Of a stretch of DNA of 34,627 bases, positions 1 through 8,029 are shown piece by piece; the first letter of the stretch is position 1; every line of letters starts with the position of its first letter. The stretch comes from Virgibacillus chiguensis. Its GTDB lineage: Bacteria; Bacillota; Bacilli; Bacillales; Amphibacillaceae. The DNA is taken from the NCBI RefSeq assembly GCF_900129865.1, contig NZ_FQXD01000025.1, positions 1 to 34,627 on the forward strand, written 5' to 3'. Both the position numbers and the translations under genes were made by a program. Below the pieces are notes generated by a model. It was not told the DNA's origin, did no database searches, and saw nothing but the letters and a program-made list of their open reading frames with translations.

Positions 1-1
1 A

Positions 2-340
2 ATCGAAGCGTATGCCAACCGATATTCTTTCGTATGGAAAAAGGCAATCACCAAACATGAAGCCAAGATGTATACCAAATGGCAAGCCCTGCTGGAACAG
101 ATTAATACAACATACTGTCAGATTTTCACCAGTCCTTACGAGACTTTTTTAGAAGATTTGAAAAAAGTGCTTGTTTTCCTGGAGAAAGTAAAAGCGAAAG
201 AAAACATCACGTTCGTTTATGGAAAAGGGAAAAGAAAAACGGTCCTTCAACGTTATCATGAACAAGTAAAGGAAATGCTTCAACGTAAAGAACACTACGA
301 TACTTCCAATCAGATTATGGGAGAGAAACGAAACAGTTAT
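2..340 (+). pseudogene. IS1182-type transposase, internal fragment
   Basis: The frame is open from the window edge (no start visible) and reads IEAYANRYSFVWKKAI, then a charged coiled region, then EKRNSY. In IS1182-family (DDE) transposases an 'IEANANKFTFVWKK' block follows the first catalytic Asp, and '(G)ERNSYSKTDHDATFM' leads into the next catalytic part. Here the frame breaks right after NSY: the SKTDHDATFM continuation is missing and unrelated coding sequence begins. The piece therefore lacks the C-terminal catalytic half and is dead. Recognition is from memory of family motifs. The junction near 338-340 is read directly from the sequence. Confidence 0.8.
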
Positions 341-707
341 TTTTTTAGACAATTTCTTGCGTCAAAGTAAAGAAATTGCTATGAATTATACAAAAGATTT
401 GAATTTTTTTGTAAAAGTACCAGAAATCCCTAAACATAATGAACATGTTTTTCATCAGTATTGTATTGAATTAGATAATAGAGAGGATCTCAAAATTACA
501 TTAGAAAATAACGGGATAGAAAGCGCTATATATTATCCTATCCCCTTACATTTACAAACATCCCTTCACTATCTAAATTATAAAACAGGTGATTTTCCAA
601 TTACAGAACATGTGTCACAAAAAATATTAGCACTTCCTATATCTCCTATGCTTTCTAACAAAGATCAAAATTATATCATAAAAACAATACGGGCATTTTT
701 GAAATAA
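339..707 (+). pseudogene. DegT/DnrJ/EryC1/StrS sugar aminotransferase, C-terminal fragment
   Basis: The frame starts abruptly at the transposase junction (IFLDNFLRQSKEIAMNYTKDL) and continues through HVFHQYCIEL, GIESAIYYPIPLHLQ, a TEHVSQKILALPISPML block and a final IIKTIRAFLK. These blocks are typical of the C-terminal third of PLP-dependent DegT-type aminotransferases that make amino sugars for surface polysaccharides. The N-terminal two thirds, including the PLP-binding lysine, are absent, and no good ribosome binding site precedes the first possible start (TTG at 357). It is best read as a remnant of a polysaccharide gene cut by an IS-linked deletion or rearrangement. It fits the glycosyltransferase that lies 1.2 kb downstream. 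Confidence 0.82.
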
Positions 708-828
708 TTTCTAATGTTAAGCAAGTATGATTCTTCCTGAAATTTAAGCTGTATGTTTCGTTTTGATACCAGCAATATAAATTCTTTCCTCCTTGGTCAT
801 CTCAGCTTTAGTATCTAGAACCTTATAC

Positions 829-865
829 AGAAAGGCTTACTGGTAATTCGCCAGTAAGCCTTTCT
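829..865 (+). terminator. Perfect 15-bp hairpin downstream of the aminotransferase remnant
   Basis: AGAAAGGCTTACTGG (829-843) and CCAGTAAGCCTTTCT (851-865) are exact reverse complements around a 7-base loop. The run of T after the stem is short (TTTCTTG), so termination on the plus strand is plausible but not classical. An alternative is that it is the folded end of a mobile element. Confidence 0.55.
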
Positions 866-929
866 TGTGGTCTAGGAAATTATAAAATTTTGCAGCTGTA
901 GATAAACTTACTAAGTTATTTACCACGTC

Positions 930-1140
930 CGACTCCAGCACCCAGCAACTAGGCGACTTCATTCCATTCCCCTAAGATAAGTCATCATCGGTTCGTTCTA
1001 AATAGGAAGGCCGACTAAAGACGGGCTTGCCGGAGGGCGCCAGCATACTCCTGTTGCAGGAGCATGATTCCTAACTTTCGTTGATTTGCTCCACTCGCTA
1101 CGTTGCTAACCGGGCGCCCCGAGCCTTTGTTCTATCTTCC
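930..1140. repeat. GC-rich, foldable non-coding element (candidate dispersed repeat)
   Basis: This block is clearly richer in G+C than its AT-rich flanks and has no open frame. GGGCGCC at 1035-1041 can pair with GGCGCCC at 1113-1119, enclosing an inner hairpin 1044-1053/1057-1066 (CATACTCCTG / CAGGAGCATG, one mismatch). It looks like the structured multi-copy intergenic repeats of halotolerant Bacillaceae, but only one copy is seen here. Apart from this element, the 829-865 hairpin and the promoter near 1533, I see nothing recognisable between 708 and 1954. Confidence 0.4.
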
Positions 1141-1532
1141 AATTTTCAAGTTTTCTCTTTTTTCACTCCAATTCCTGTGGTTTTTATTTTGTTTTAATCC
1201 TCTTTCATTCTTTGCTCCATTGCATTCGCAACATTTATCATTCTAATCACCTATTTTTCGACTATACAAACTTTTAACTGAATGTAATCAAGCTATACTA
1301 CTAGGTACTGGTTGCCCTTTTTAGGTTACTAGATTAGCTGGACTTATGGATGTTTGAACTTTTAATTTACTAAAACTGGATAGCTGATTATGTACATCTT
1401 TTTAAAAAATGTCGTATAAATGGAAATATTTTACTATATTTAAATTTAAAAATTCTTGAAGTAAGTCATTTAATGTTGTTCTGAAAAGAAACTATTAAAT
1501 TCTACTTAGAATTTTCAGCTCTCTGTTCCATT

Positions 1533-1561
1533 TTGAAGTAAGGATTTTACAACTCTATAAT
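1533..1561 (+). promoter_or_regulatory. Strong sigma-A type promoter far upstream of the glycosyltransferase
   Basis: TTGAAG (1533-1538), a 17-base spacer and a perfect TATAAT (1556-1561). Transcription would begin near 1568, leaving about 385 bases before the glycosyltransferase start at 1955. The intervening RNA has no convincing gene. A 24-codon frame from about 1626 lacks a ribosome binding site. Confidence 0.6.
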
Positions 1562-1954
1562 ATTTGAGATAAATTGATTGTAACTATGATAATGACCTAA
1601 TCAAAGTGATGAATAAGTTAAAAATGAAGGTTTTCGAAAGCTCATTTGAATTAAAATTAAAGGAAAATTCTTTTGAAAACACGCCGATAAAATGAACCTT
1701 CCATCAGTAGGATTTCCTTTCCCCTCTGATTGTTCGTAATCCAAAGATTTCACCTAAAGGCCACCTGACAAAAAGGAAATATAGACGCCGTTACTTTTTA
1801 GTGCTTAGACTTGCCCACACATCCTCCGTTTTATGGAAACAGGAATTTCACACCACTTTTATATACAAGATCACTTTGTTTTCTAAAAGGTCTGAGAACT
1901 TAACTGAAAATTACCTTGTACTTTTTATAATGAAATAAAAATGGAGGGAAACCA

Positions 1955-3037
1955 ATGCATTCTATAAGCTTGTGTATGATTGTTAAAAATGAAGAAGAAG
2001 TCTTGGAGCAATGTTTGCGCAGTGTAGAATCTATTTGCGACGAGATTATTATATTAGATACTGGTTCAACTGATCGTACAAAAGAAATCGCATTACAATT
2101 TACAAATAAAGTATTTGATTTTGAATGGGTAGATGATTTTTCTAAAGCTAGAAATAAATCATTTAGTTATGCAACAAAAGATTACATTTTATATCTAGAT
2201 GCAGACGATGTCGTTCTTCCAGAAGACCTTGATAAACTAAAAAACCTAAAAAAAACAGAATTAAATGACACTATTGATGCCGTATCCATGTACTACCACA
2301 CTTCATTTGATCAACAAGGAAATCCTACTTTTAAGTTTAGAAGAAATCGTCTTTTAAAAAGAAGTAATCATTTCAAATGGTTTGGAGCTGTCCATGAATA
2401 CATTTTAGTATATGGTAATATATACCATTCTGATATAGCTATTACTCATCGTAAAGAGGATAAAGAAATAGACCTTTCTACAAGAGATCGCAACTTAAAA
2501 ATTTACGAAAAACAATTGGAAAAAGGGGTTGAATTTGCTCCCCGAGAATTATTTTATTATGCGAATGAATTAAAAGATCATCAACGCTTTCTAGAAGCCA
2601 TTAATTATTATAAAAAATTCTTAAATTCAGAACGTGGTTGGATAGAAGATGCAATTCGCGCATGTATCTATATGGCTGACTGTTATAAGGCACTGGGTGA
2701 AATAGATGAGGAGACAACAGCTTTACTGCATACGTTTAAATTTGACCTCCCTCGGCCAGAAGTGCTTTGTAGACTTGGTGACCATTTTATGAATAAAAAT
2801 AGTTTTCAAAAAGCAATTAGATGGTATATGTTAGCTCTTACAATTGAAGTAGAGAACGATGCAGGATTTACTAATATCGCTTATACTACCTGGTACCCAC
2901 ATTTACAAATGTGTGTATGTTATTGGCGATTGGGAAATAAACAGAAATCATATGAGCATCATCTAAAAGTAAAAGAGCATGATCCATATTCTGAATTCGC
3001 TATTAAAAATGAAAAATTCTTTAAAGACATTCATTAA
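1955..3037 (+). CDS. Family 2 glycosyltransferase with C-terminal TPR-like repeats
   Basis: A 360-residue protein. Residues 3-45 hold the GT2 nucleotide-sugar start (SLCMIVKNEEEVL and ILDTGSTDRT), and LDADD at 81-85 is the metal-binding DxD motif of the GT-A fold. From about residue 195 the sequence becomes helical with TPR-like pairs (FYYANELKDHQRFLEAINYYKKFL, then ADCYKALGE). The architecture is that of SunS-like and 'TPR-containing GT2' proteins, which transfer sugars to peptides or surface molecules. The acceptor cannot be told from sequence. No signal peptide or membrane helix is seen, so it is cytoplasmic. GGAGGG at 1942-1947 places the ATG. It stands alone, but the upstream aminotransferase remnant hints at a former polysaccharide or glycosylation locus. 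No glycocin precursor or ABC exporter is nearby, so a peptide substrate is not supported. Confidence 0.9.
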   Translation: MHSISLCMIVKNEEEVLEQCLRSVESICDEIIILDTGSTDRTKEIALQFTNKVFDFEWVDDFSKARNKSFSYATKDYILYLDADDVVLPEDLDKLKNLKKTELNDTIDAVSMYYHTSFDQQGNPTFKFRRNRLLKRSNHFKWFGAVHEYILVYGNIYHSDIAITHRKEDKEIDLSTRDRNLKIYEKQLEKGVEFAPRELFYYANELKDHQRFLEAINYYKKFLNSERGWIEDAIRACIYMADCYKALGEIDEETTALLHTFKFDLPRPEVLCRLGDHFMNKNSFQKAIRWYMLALTIEVENDAGFTNIAYTTWYPHLQMCVCYWRLGNKQKSYEHHLKVKEHDPYSEFAIKNEKFFKDIH

Positions 3038-3065
3038 ATGAAAAATCTTGTCATTTAATTTTTTT
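3034..3065 (+). terminator. Intrinsic terminator of the glycosyltransferase gene
   Basis: TTAAATGA (3034-3041) pairs with TCATTTAA (3051-3058), followed by seven T. The stop codon lies inside the first arm. Confidence 0.7.
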
Positions 3066-3159
3066 ACAAGACAATGTAACAGAACCCGTCAAATACTTTT
3101 TAAATCTAAACGCTCTTGATTCACATCCTATTCAGACCACGAAACAATGATGCTGATAT

Positions 3160-3209
3160 CTCCCACTTAGATTTGTCCAGCTCGAATCTTCTAATTATAT
3201 AAGTGGGAG
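3160..3209. repeat. Inverted repeat resembling an IS200/IS605 end
   Basis: CTCCCACTTA (3160-3169) and TAAGTGGGAG (3200-3209) are exact reverse complements, with a smaller AGATT/GAATCT pairing inside. Subterminal hairpins with a '(C)TCCCACTT...AAGTGGGAG' stem are common at the ends of IS200/IS605-type elements in Bacillaceae. No TnpA or TnpB frame is present. A degenerate leftward frame (about 3185-3395), with a segment GQLGVRKFYQDILCEQ, abuts it but was not identified. The 3066-3418 stretch otherwise holds nothing I can name. Confidence 0.4.
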
Positions 3210-3418
3210 CCATACAGCATCTATAACCGTTATAAACTGCCCTTGCATGGATTTTTTCGCCAACATCTGCACATTAGTAAAGCCCTTGCCTTGCGAGATC
3301 TTTAAATCATGCTGTTCACACAGGATATCTTGATAAAACTTGCGTACACCCAGCTGACCATAGTGTTGTATAAAATGGATTATCAGCTTAATTCACCACA
3401 AGTTATGTTGGTAAGTCA

Positions 3419-4831
3419 CTACACTTTCTTTAATATACGAAGCGTAATAACGAGAGCAATGATTGTAATAAATGTTAGTGCTAAAAAAACATCTGAATAA
3501 AATGGCGCATCTAACTCATAAATAGGGTTAATGGCATTCTCCCCTTTACGACGTAAGGCTAAGAAAGTACCCATCAACGCTGAACCTACACCTGTACCTA
3601 AGAATAAAGCGCCTTGGAATAATCCCATTCCTACTCCTACCAGTTCCTTGTTCAATGTAGATACGGCAAAGTTATTCGCAGGAGAATTTATGAGCGCATA
3701 AGCAATCCCGCTTCCTAACACGCCTATCGATAACATAATGGGGGATCCTCCTGCAAAAAGGGAGAGAAAGAACGTAGAGCCACCCATACATATCAGACCA
3801 GCTATTAACAGAAGTTCATGTTTTATACGGTCAGATAATCTTCCTATAATTGGTGATAAAATGGCAACAGCCGCTCCTCCTGGTAACAGGAGCATTCCAG
3901 CCTCACCGGGTGAAAGTCCATTCACTTCCACAACTAACAGTGGAATAAATACAAGAATAGGGAAATAAGCAAACATGGACAAAAAAATGATGAGCACAGA
4001 ACGAACATAAGCACGATTCCTCAACAAAACCGGTGGAATAAATGGATGACTAGCCGTCCTTATTCGAATGATCAAAATAACTAGAGCAACCAACGATACA
4101 GCTAAACATACCATGGTTAAGTAGGAAGTTAAACCTTGATTTTCAGACAAAGTAACACCTAGCAAAAAGAAACCTATCGTCAGACCGAGTGAAATACCAC
4201 CTATGACATCAAATGTTTTGTTTGTTTCACTCTCTAAAGGATTGATTTTTTGCATGGAGATTTGAGCACTTATTGCAATAAGTATCCCTAAAGTAAATGT
4301 GATCCAAAATAAAGCTTTCCAACCTAGCCATTGCCCCACGAGTCCTCCAAAAATCGGACCACCAGCAGTTCCGATACCAATACTACCAGCAACAATTCCT
4401 AAAACGATACCACGTTGACCTGGTGGATATACTCTAGAAATAACGATAATAGAAACGACGGACACGGAAGCCATTCCAGCGCCTTGAATCATCCTTCCAA
4501 ATACTAACATGTTTAGATCCGTCGCAAGTGCAGCAATAAGATTGCCTAATGTTAAAATGAATACACCTATCGTAAACAACTTTCTTGCCTCTACAAAGTC
4601 GGAAATACGCCCATAAAAAGGAATGGCTATTGCCAAAACAAGCGCCACACCCCCAACTACCCAACTCGTTTGTGCTTCAGATGCTCCTAAGTCATTACCA
4701 ATCATGCCTAATACAGGCGTAACCATGTCGACAGTAACCCCAGATAATAACACGGAGAATGCTAAAGTCATGATTAACAAAACATTTTTACCGTGTTGCG
4801 TGCTTCGATTATGATTCAATTGTTTATTCAT
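3419..4831 (-). CDS. 14-helix MFS drug exporter (DHA2 type), probable phenicol exporter
   Basis: A 470-residue, very hydrophobic protein of the drug:H+ antiporter-2 family. MFS motif A is present after helix 2 (FYGRISDFVEARK, about residues 72-84). A motif C-like glycine-rich helix 5 (GIVAGSIGIGTAGGPIFGG) marks it as an exporter. Length and segment pattern agree with 14 helices, as in TetA(L) and FexA. The ATG is fixed by AGGAGG (plus-strand 4839-4844, spacer 7). Translation appears to be controlled by a hairpin that hides this AGGAGG, together with a 9-codon leader ORF of the chloramphenicol-inducible cat type (see the leader and attenuator entries). That control type is the main reason to favour chloramphenicol/florfenicol as inducer and perhaps substrate. 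From sequence alone the substrate could also be tetracycline or another compound. It is a stand-alone gene with its own promoter. Confidence 0.95.
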   Translation of the reverse strand: MNKQLNHNRSTQHGKNVLLIMTLAFSVLLSGVTVDMVTPVLGMIGNDLGASEAQTSWVVGGVALVLAIAIPFYGRISDFVEARKLFTIGVFILTLGNLIAALATDLNMLVFGRMIQGAGMASVSVVSIIVISRVYPPGQRGIVLGIVAGSIGIGTAGGPIFGGLVGQWLGWKALFWITFTLGILIAISAQISMQKINPLESETNKTFDVIGGISLGLTIGFFLLGVTLSENQGLTSYLTMVCLAVSLVALVILIIRIRTASHPFIPPVLLRNRAYVRSVLIIFLSMFAYFPILVFIPLLVVEVNGLSPGEAGMLLLPGGAAVAILSPIIGRLSDRIKHELLLIAGLICMGGSTFFLSLFAGGSPIMLSIGVLGSGIAYALINSPANNFAVSTLNKELVGVGMGLFQGALFLGTGVGSALMGTFLALRRKGENAINPIYELDAPFYSDVFLALTFITIIALVITLRILKKV

Positions 4832-4836
4832 TATTT

Positions 4837-4872
4837 TTCCTCCTAAATAGTGTAATACAATTTTAGGAGGAA
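4837..4872 (-). promoter_or_regulatory. Translational attenuator: hairpin hiding the exporter's ribosome binding site
   Basis: In the leftward mRNA, TTCCTCCTAAA (4872-4862) pairs perfectly over 11 bases with TTTAGGAGGAA (4847-4837), leaving a 14-base loop. The 3' arm contains the complete AGGAGG of the MFS gene. The 5' arm contains the last two sense codons (TCC TCC) and stop of the leader ORF. A ribosome stalled a few codons earlier in the leader would open the stem and expose the exporter start. This is the geometry of inducible cat, erm and fexA attenuators. Confidence 0.85.
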
Positions 4873-4892
4873 ATTTCTATTGTTTTAACCAC
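4863..4892 (-). CDS. Leader peptide MVKTIEISS of the MFS exporter attenuator
   Basis: GTG GTT AAA ACA ATA GAA ATT TCC TCC TAA encodes nine residues. A Shine-Dalgarno AGGAG lies at plus-strand 4901-4905, 8 bases before the GTG. The peptide starts MVKT, like the cat-86 leader whose nascent MVKTD is known to inhibit peptidyl transferase and permit drug-dependent stalling (recalled from the literature). As in that leader, the final Ser codons form the anti-Shine-Dalgarno arm. An upstream in-frame GTG overlaps the AGGAG and is not a credible start. The function is inferred from this arrangement. The peptide has Ile where cat-86 has Asp at position 5. Confidence 0.82.
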   Translation of the reverse strand: MVKTIEISS

Positions 4893-4948
4893 TTCCAACA
4901 CTCCTGAGAAGATAATATAAGTACTTCGCTCTTTTTAAAACTAAATCT

Positions 4949-4978
4949 ATCATACCATAAAAAAAAACTAAAAAACAA
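4949..4978 (-). promoter_or_regulatory. Probable promoter of the leader peptide-MFS transcript
   Basis: Reading leftward: TTGTTT (4978-4973), an 18-base spacer of mostly T, then TATGAT (4954-4949). It lies about 45 bases ahead of the leader ribosome binding site. Confidence 0.55.
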
Positions 4979-5004
4979 AGCGTTAATTTATATATTTCTT
5001 ATTA

Positions 5005-5046
5005 TTAAAACGGAATGACGTAAAGTGTTTTTACATCACTCCCGTT
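5005..5046 (-). terminator. Terminator of the DUF4870 gene
   Basis: In the leftward RNA, AACGGGAGTGATGTA (5046-5032) pairs with TACGTCATTCCGTT (5022-5009) with one bulge and two G-U pairs. The next bases read TTTTAAT. It separates the DUF4870 gene from the exporter transcript. Confidence 0.7.
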
Positions 5047-5091
5047 ATTTTCCATCCATATTTTTAGTCAACGTGAGGCATTTTTCTTTGT

Positions 5092-5397
5092 CTAAGCTGT
5101 AGAACCTCCTTGCAAAACTTTAACTCCTTTAACTAAATTGAGAATAAAATAATATGCATTTATAACCACTACTGTTGCTATCGCTAAGGTGGTCACATTT
5201 TCATTTAAGTTACTAATCAAAAGAGCAATGAATGCTCCAATAACCGTTATCGCAGGAATTAAATGTATAAATAAAGCACTTTTAGCATGGTTTTTAATAC
5301 CTCTATCTGATAAGAAATAAACAACAATGGGAAAAATAAACGGAGCAAAAAATACGCTAAAATAACAAAGTGAAGATAAGATGTGTTCGGATTTCAT
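5092..5397 (-). CDS. Small DUF4870-family membrane protein
   Basis: 101 residues with three or four hydrophobic segments (about 8-28, 41-62 and 69-92). The HAKSALFIHLIP stretch matches the 'HAKQAL' block of DUF4870/TIC20-like small membrane proteins, whose function is not established. The start is fixed by GAGGTGA upstream (plus-strand about 5405-5411). It appears to be a single-gene unit: a terminator follows, and the ferritin gene on the other side is divergent. Confidence 0.75.
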   Translation of the reverse strand: MKSEHILSSLCYFSVFFAPFIFPIVVYFLSDRGIKNHAKSALFIHLIPAITVIGAFIALLISNLNENVTTLAIATVVVINAYYFILNLVKGVKVLQGGSTA

Positions 5398-5629
5398 TGT
5401 CAGTTCACCTCATCGATTGATTTGATAAATTTATATTACCATAAAAACAGGCAAAATTATCTTACAATGTCGAAAGGTTGATATAACATTTCATCTACCT
5501 TTAACACATTCCCATTATGATGGAGGAGATGTTTTTTGTTTTAAAGAGAAATCTCGCACGATATTTTAGAACATCATTTTCATTGGGGCATAACCTATTA
5601 TGGAAATGTAAAATATGGAGGTATATAAT

Positions 5630-6133
5630 ATGGTCAAAGAAGAAGTTCAGCAACTATTGAATCAACTCATTCAGATTGAGCATATATCAACAACTTTGTA
5701 TTTAGCTATGTCAGCCTACTTAGATCGTAAAAACTACACTGGTATGGCAAGGTGGTTAAGGTTGCAATCGGAAGAAGAGAGAACGCATATGCTAACTTTA
5801 ATTGATTACTTAACTGGAAAAGACGGCATTGTTAAGCTAAGTGATGTTCCTCAACAACCAAGTGATTTCGGAACGCCACTTGAAACTTTTGAAAGCGTTC
5901 TTGAACATGAGCAATATGTAACAAATGCTTATCGACAGGCTTATGATTATATAACACAAGTGGATCCACAAACAACTGTTATCGTTCTTGAATTTTTAAG
6001 AGAGCAAATTGATGAAGAAGCGCAAGCATTAACGATTGTCGAACGATTGAAATTGGCAAACAATACTCCATCAGCCTTATTGCTTATAGATCAAGAATTA
6101 GGTCAAAGACAGAATGCAGGAGGTACTGCATAA
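5630..6133 (+). CDS. ftnA: Non-haem ferritin (iron storage)
   Basis: A 167-residue ferritin that oxidises Fe2+ and stores it as ferric mineral in a cytoplasmic 24-mer. Ferroxidase-site residues are visible: E17 and Y24 in the first helix (QIEHISTTLYLAMSAYLD), then E50 and H53 in SEEERTHM. A long fourth helix carries QIDEEAQ. An ATG at 5615 would add five residues, but it overlaps the GGAGG at 5617-5621. That site lies 8 bases before the ATG at 5630, so 5630 is the start. The gene is monocistronic with its own upstream region. I could not recognise a clear Fur or PerR box. Dps is unlikely because the chain has the ExxH spacing and C-terminal helix of true ferritins. Confidence 0.92.
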   Translation: MVKEEVQQLLNQLIQIEHISTTLYLAMSAYLDRKNYTGMARWLRLQSEEERTHMLTLIDYLTGKDGIVKLSDVPQQPSDFGTPLETFESVLEHEQYVTNAYRQAYDYITQVDPQTTVIVLEFLREQIDEEAQALTIVERLKLANNTPSALLLIDQELGQRQNAGGTA

Positions 6134-6208
6134 TTGTAAACCAGTCGTATCATAACGGACTCGCGCACTCTAATTTGTGATAAATCTTGAGCTGTGTGGA
6201 ATAAATGT

Positions 6209-6251
6209 CACCTGTCTCATTATAGATAGAATATCCTTCATGAGACAGGTG
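6209..6251. terminator. Hairpin between convergent ferritin and peptide transporter genes
   Basis: CACCTGTCTCAT (6209-6220) and ATGAGACAGGTG (6240-6251) are exact reverse complements with a 19-base loop. Neither side has a good T tract, so it may be a weak bidirectional terminator or mRNA-end stabiliser. Confidence 0.55.
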
Positions 6252-6257
6252 TAAATG

Positions 6258-7751
6258 TTAACGAATCCCTCTCATAAACTGTTGAATTTTTGGTGACATT
6301 AACAATAAAATTACTCCTAGTAAAATTGCAACCCCGCCAATAACCCCAAAATAAATAATTTCTGTAGCTGGTTGATAAAGTTTTACAATTTGCGCATTTA
6401 TTGCTTGGGCAGAAGCGTTTGATAAAAACCATAGACTCATTGTTTGGGCTGAAAATGCAACTGGTGCAAGCTTGGTAGTTGCGGATAAACCGACAGGCGA
6501 TAAACATAGTTCACCAATAACAACGAGTAAAAAGCTAAGCACGAGCCAGATGGGATTCACTAACGTTTCCGTTCCATTAATAGCTGCTGGAATAATCATG
6601 ACTAAGAAAGATAGCCCAGCAAAAAACAGACCGAGAGAAAACTTTTTAGAAGTGGATGGCTGTCGTTCGCCCATATTAATCCATAATCCCGCAAATACAG
6701 GCGCCAAAACAACAATAAATAATGGGTTTAACGATTGAAACCACGATGAGTGTAGCTCTATACCTAGAAATTCCAATTGTGTCCGTTTGTCTGCATATTC
6801 TGCTAGAATGATAGATCCTTGCTCCTGTATTGCCCAAAACATGATCGCGGCAATGAATAAAGGAATATAAGCAAGCAGACGTGATTTTTCATCTTCATTT
6901 GTTTTAGGGCTACGATACATGACAATAAAGTATATGGTAGGAATAAGAATTCCAAGTATGCTTACAAGGTAAGTAAATCGGTTAATTGTTAATATGCCTG
7001 TCGATATAGTAACAAAACCTAATATAATAATAAAGATAATTCCAATAGTCATTTGTCCAAACACTTTTTTCTTTTCATCTTTAGCGAGTGGATTAGGTAC
7101 ATACGTTCCGGCTAAACCGAGGTATTTCTTTTTTGTAATTACAAAAACAATGAGACCTAATAACATACCTATTGCTGCTACACCGAAGCCTAAATGAAAA
7201 TTGTATTCTTGGCCTAATGTACCAACAATTAAAGGTGCAATTAACGCCCCCATATTTATACCCATATAAAAAATACTAAATGCTGAGTCGCGTCTTACAT
7301 CCGATAAGCGGTAAAGATCACCAACTACACTAGAGACGTTCGGTTTCAACAAGCCTGTACCCATAATAATTAAAAACATAGATAAAAATAATCCTGTTAC
7401 CCCAGCAGGTAACGCTAATACAATGTGACCAACCATAATTAATACGCCACCATAAAACACCGTTTGCTGTGTTCCTAGTAGCCTATCAGCAATCCATCCT
7501 CCGATAATTCCTGACATATACACAAGTGATCCGTAAATTGCCATAATGGATTTAGCAGTATCATTAGCGATACCTAATCCGCCACTTGCAATCTCCGTAT
7601 ACATGTAATAAAGTAACAGCGCGCGCATTCCATAATAGGAAAAACGTTCCCAAAATTCGGTGAAGAAAAGTGTAAACAAACCTTTTGGATGACCAAAGAA
7701 TCCCGTCTGGGGGACACTATTTACAATTTCTTCTTTACTATGTGCTAACAT
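6258..7751 (-). CDS. dtpT: Proton-dependent di/tripeptide transporter (POT family)
   Basis: A 497-residue membrane protein of the PTR2/POT family, which imports di- and tripeptides with protons. The N-terminal FFTEFWERFSYYGMRALLLYY (about residues 29-49) contains the family's ExxERFxYYG proton/peptide-coupling motif. FYMGINMGALIAP matches the POT signature (FYxxINxG), and GGWIADRLLG is the loop after helix 2. The C-terminal part has the second six-helix bundle with a conserved WxxxxxGE segment (WLVLSFLLVVIGELCLSPVG). GGAG precedes the ATG. It is a single gene between convergent ferritin and a non-coding stretch. Together with the dpp operon it gives the window two peptide uptake routes. Confidence 0.95.
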   Translation of the reverse strand: MLAHSKEEIVNSVPQTGFFGHPKGLFTLFFTEFWERFSYYGMRALLLYYMYTEIASGGLGIANDTAKSIMAIYGSLVYMSGIIGGWIADRLLGTQQTVFYGGVLIMVGHIVLALPAGVTGLFLSMFLIIMGTGLLKPNVSSVVGDLYRLSDVRRDSAFSIFYMGINMGALIAPLIVGTLGQEYNFHLGFGVAAIGMLLGLIVFVITKKKYLGLAGTYVPNPLAKDEKKKVFGQMTIGIIFIIILGFVTISTGILTINRFTYLVSILGILIPTIYFIVMYRSPKTNEDEKSRLLAYIPLFIAAIMFWAIQEQGSIILAEYADKRTQLEFLGIELHSSWFQSLNPLFIVVLAPVFAGLWINMGERQPSTSKKFSLGLFFAGLSFLVMIIPAAINGTETLVNPIWLVLSFLLVVIGELCLSPVGLSATTKLAPVAFSAQTMSLWFLSNASAQAINAQIVKLYQPATEIIYFGVIGGVAILLGVILLLMSPKIQQFMRGIR

Positions 7752-8029
7752 GATTCAAACTCCTTCAGAATAGACTGATAATTTTTCTTCAAGATGTTTT
7801 TATGGTACTCCTCCCATTTTTAAACGTCAAATTACGAAAAATTATGATATCTAAAGCGAGTTGTTTCATATCTTTATTTGTAAAAAGCTTAACTATCTTT
7901 GTTTTGGCAATTATTCAGAGCGCTTCAAGAAAGCTCGTCCATTCGCTTAGATATTCACTTTTCTGTATACATATCGTTCACCGATTCGTCATTTATAAAT
8001 ATTTTGTCAGTATTTCTTGATTGATACAC

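Noticed and set aside
1955-3037. A glycocin (sublancin-like) cluster around the SunS-like glycosyltransferase
   Set aside because: No small Cys-rich precursor peptide, thioredoxin-like genes or peptidase-ABC exporter were found on either side.
7802-8020. 72-codon plus-strand frame between dtpT and tRNA-Ala
   Set aside because: No ribosome binding site, no family resemblance, and it runs into the tRNA promoter region.
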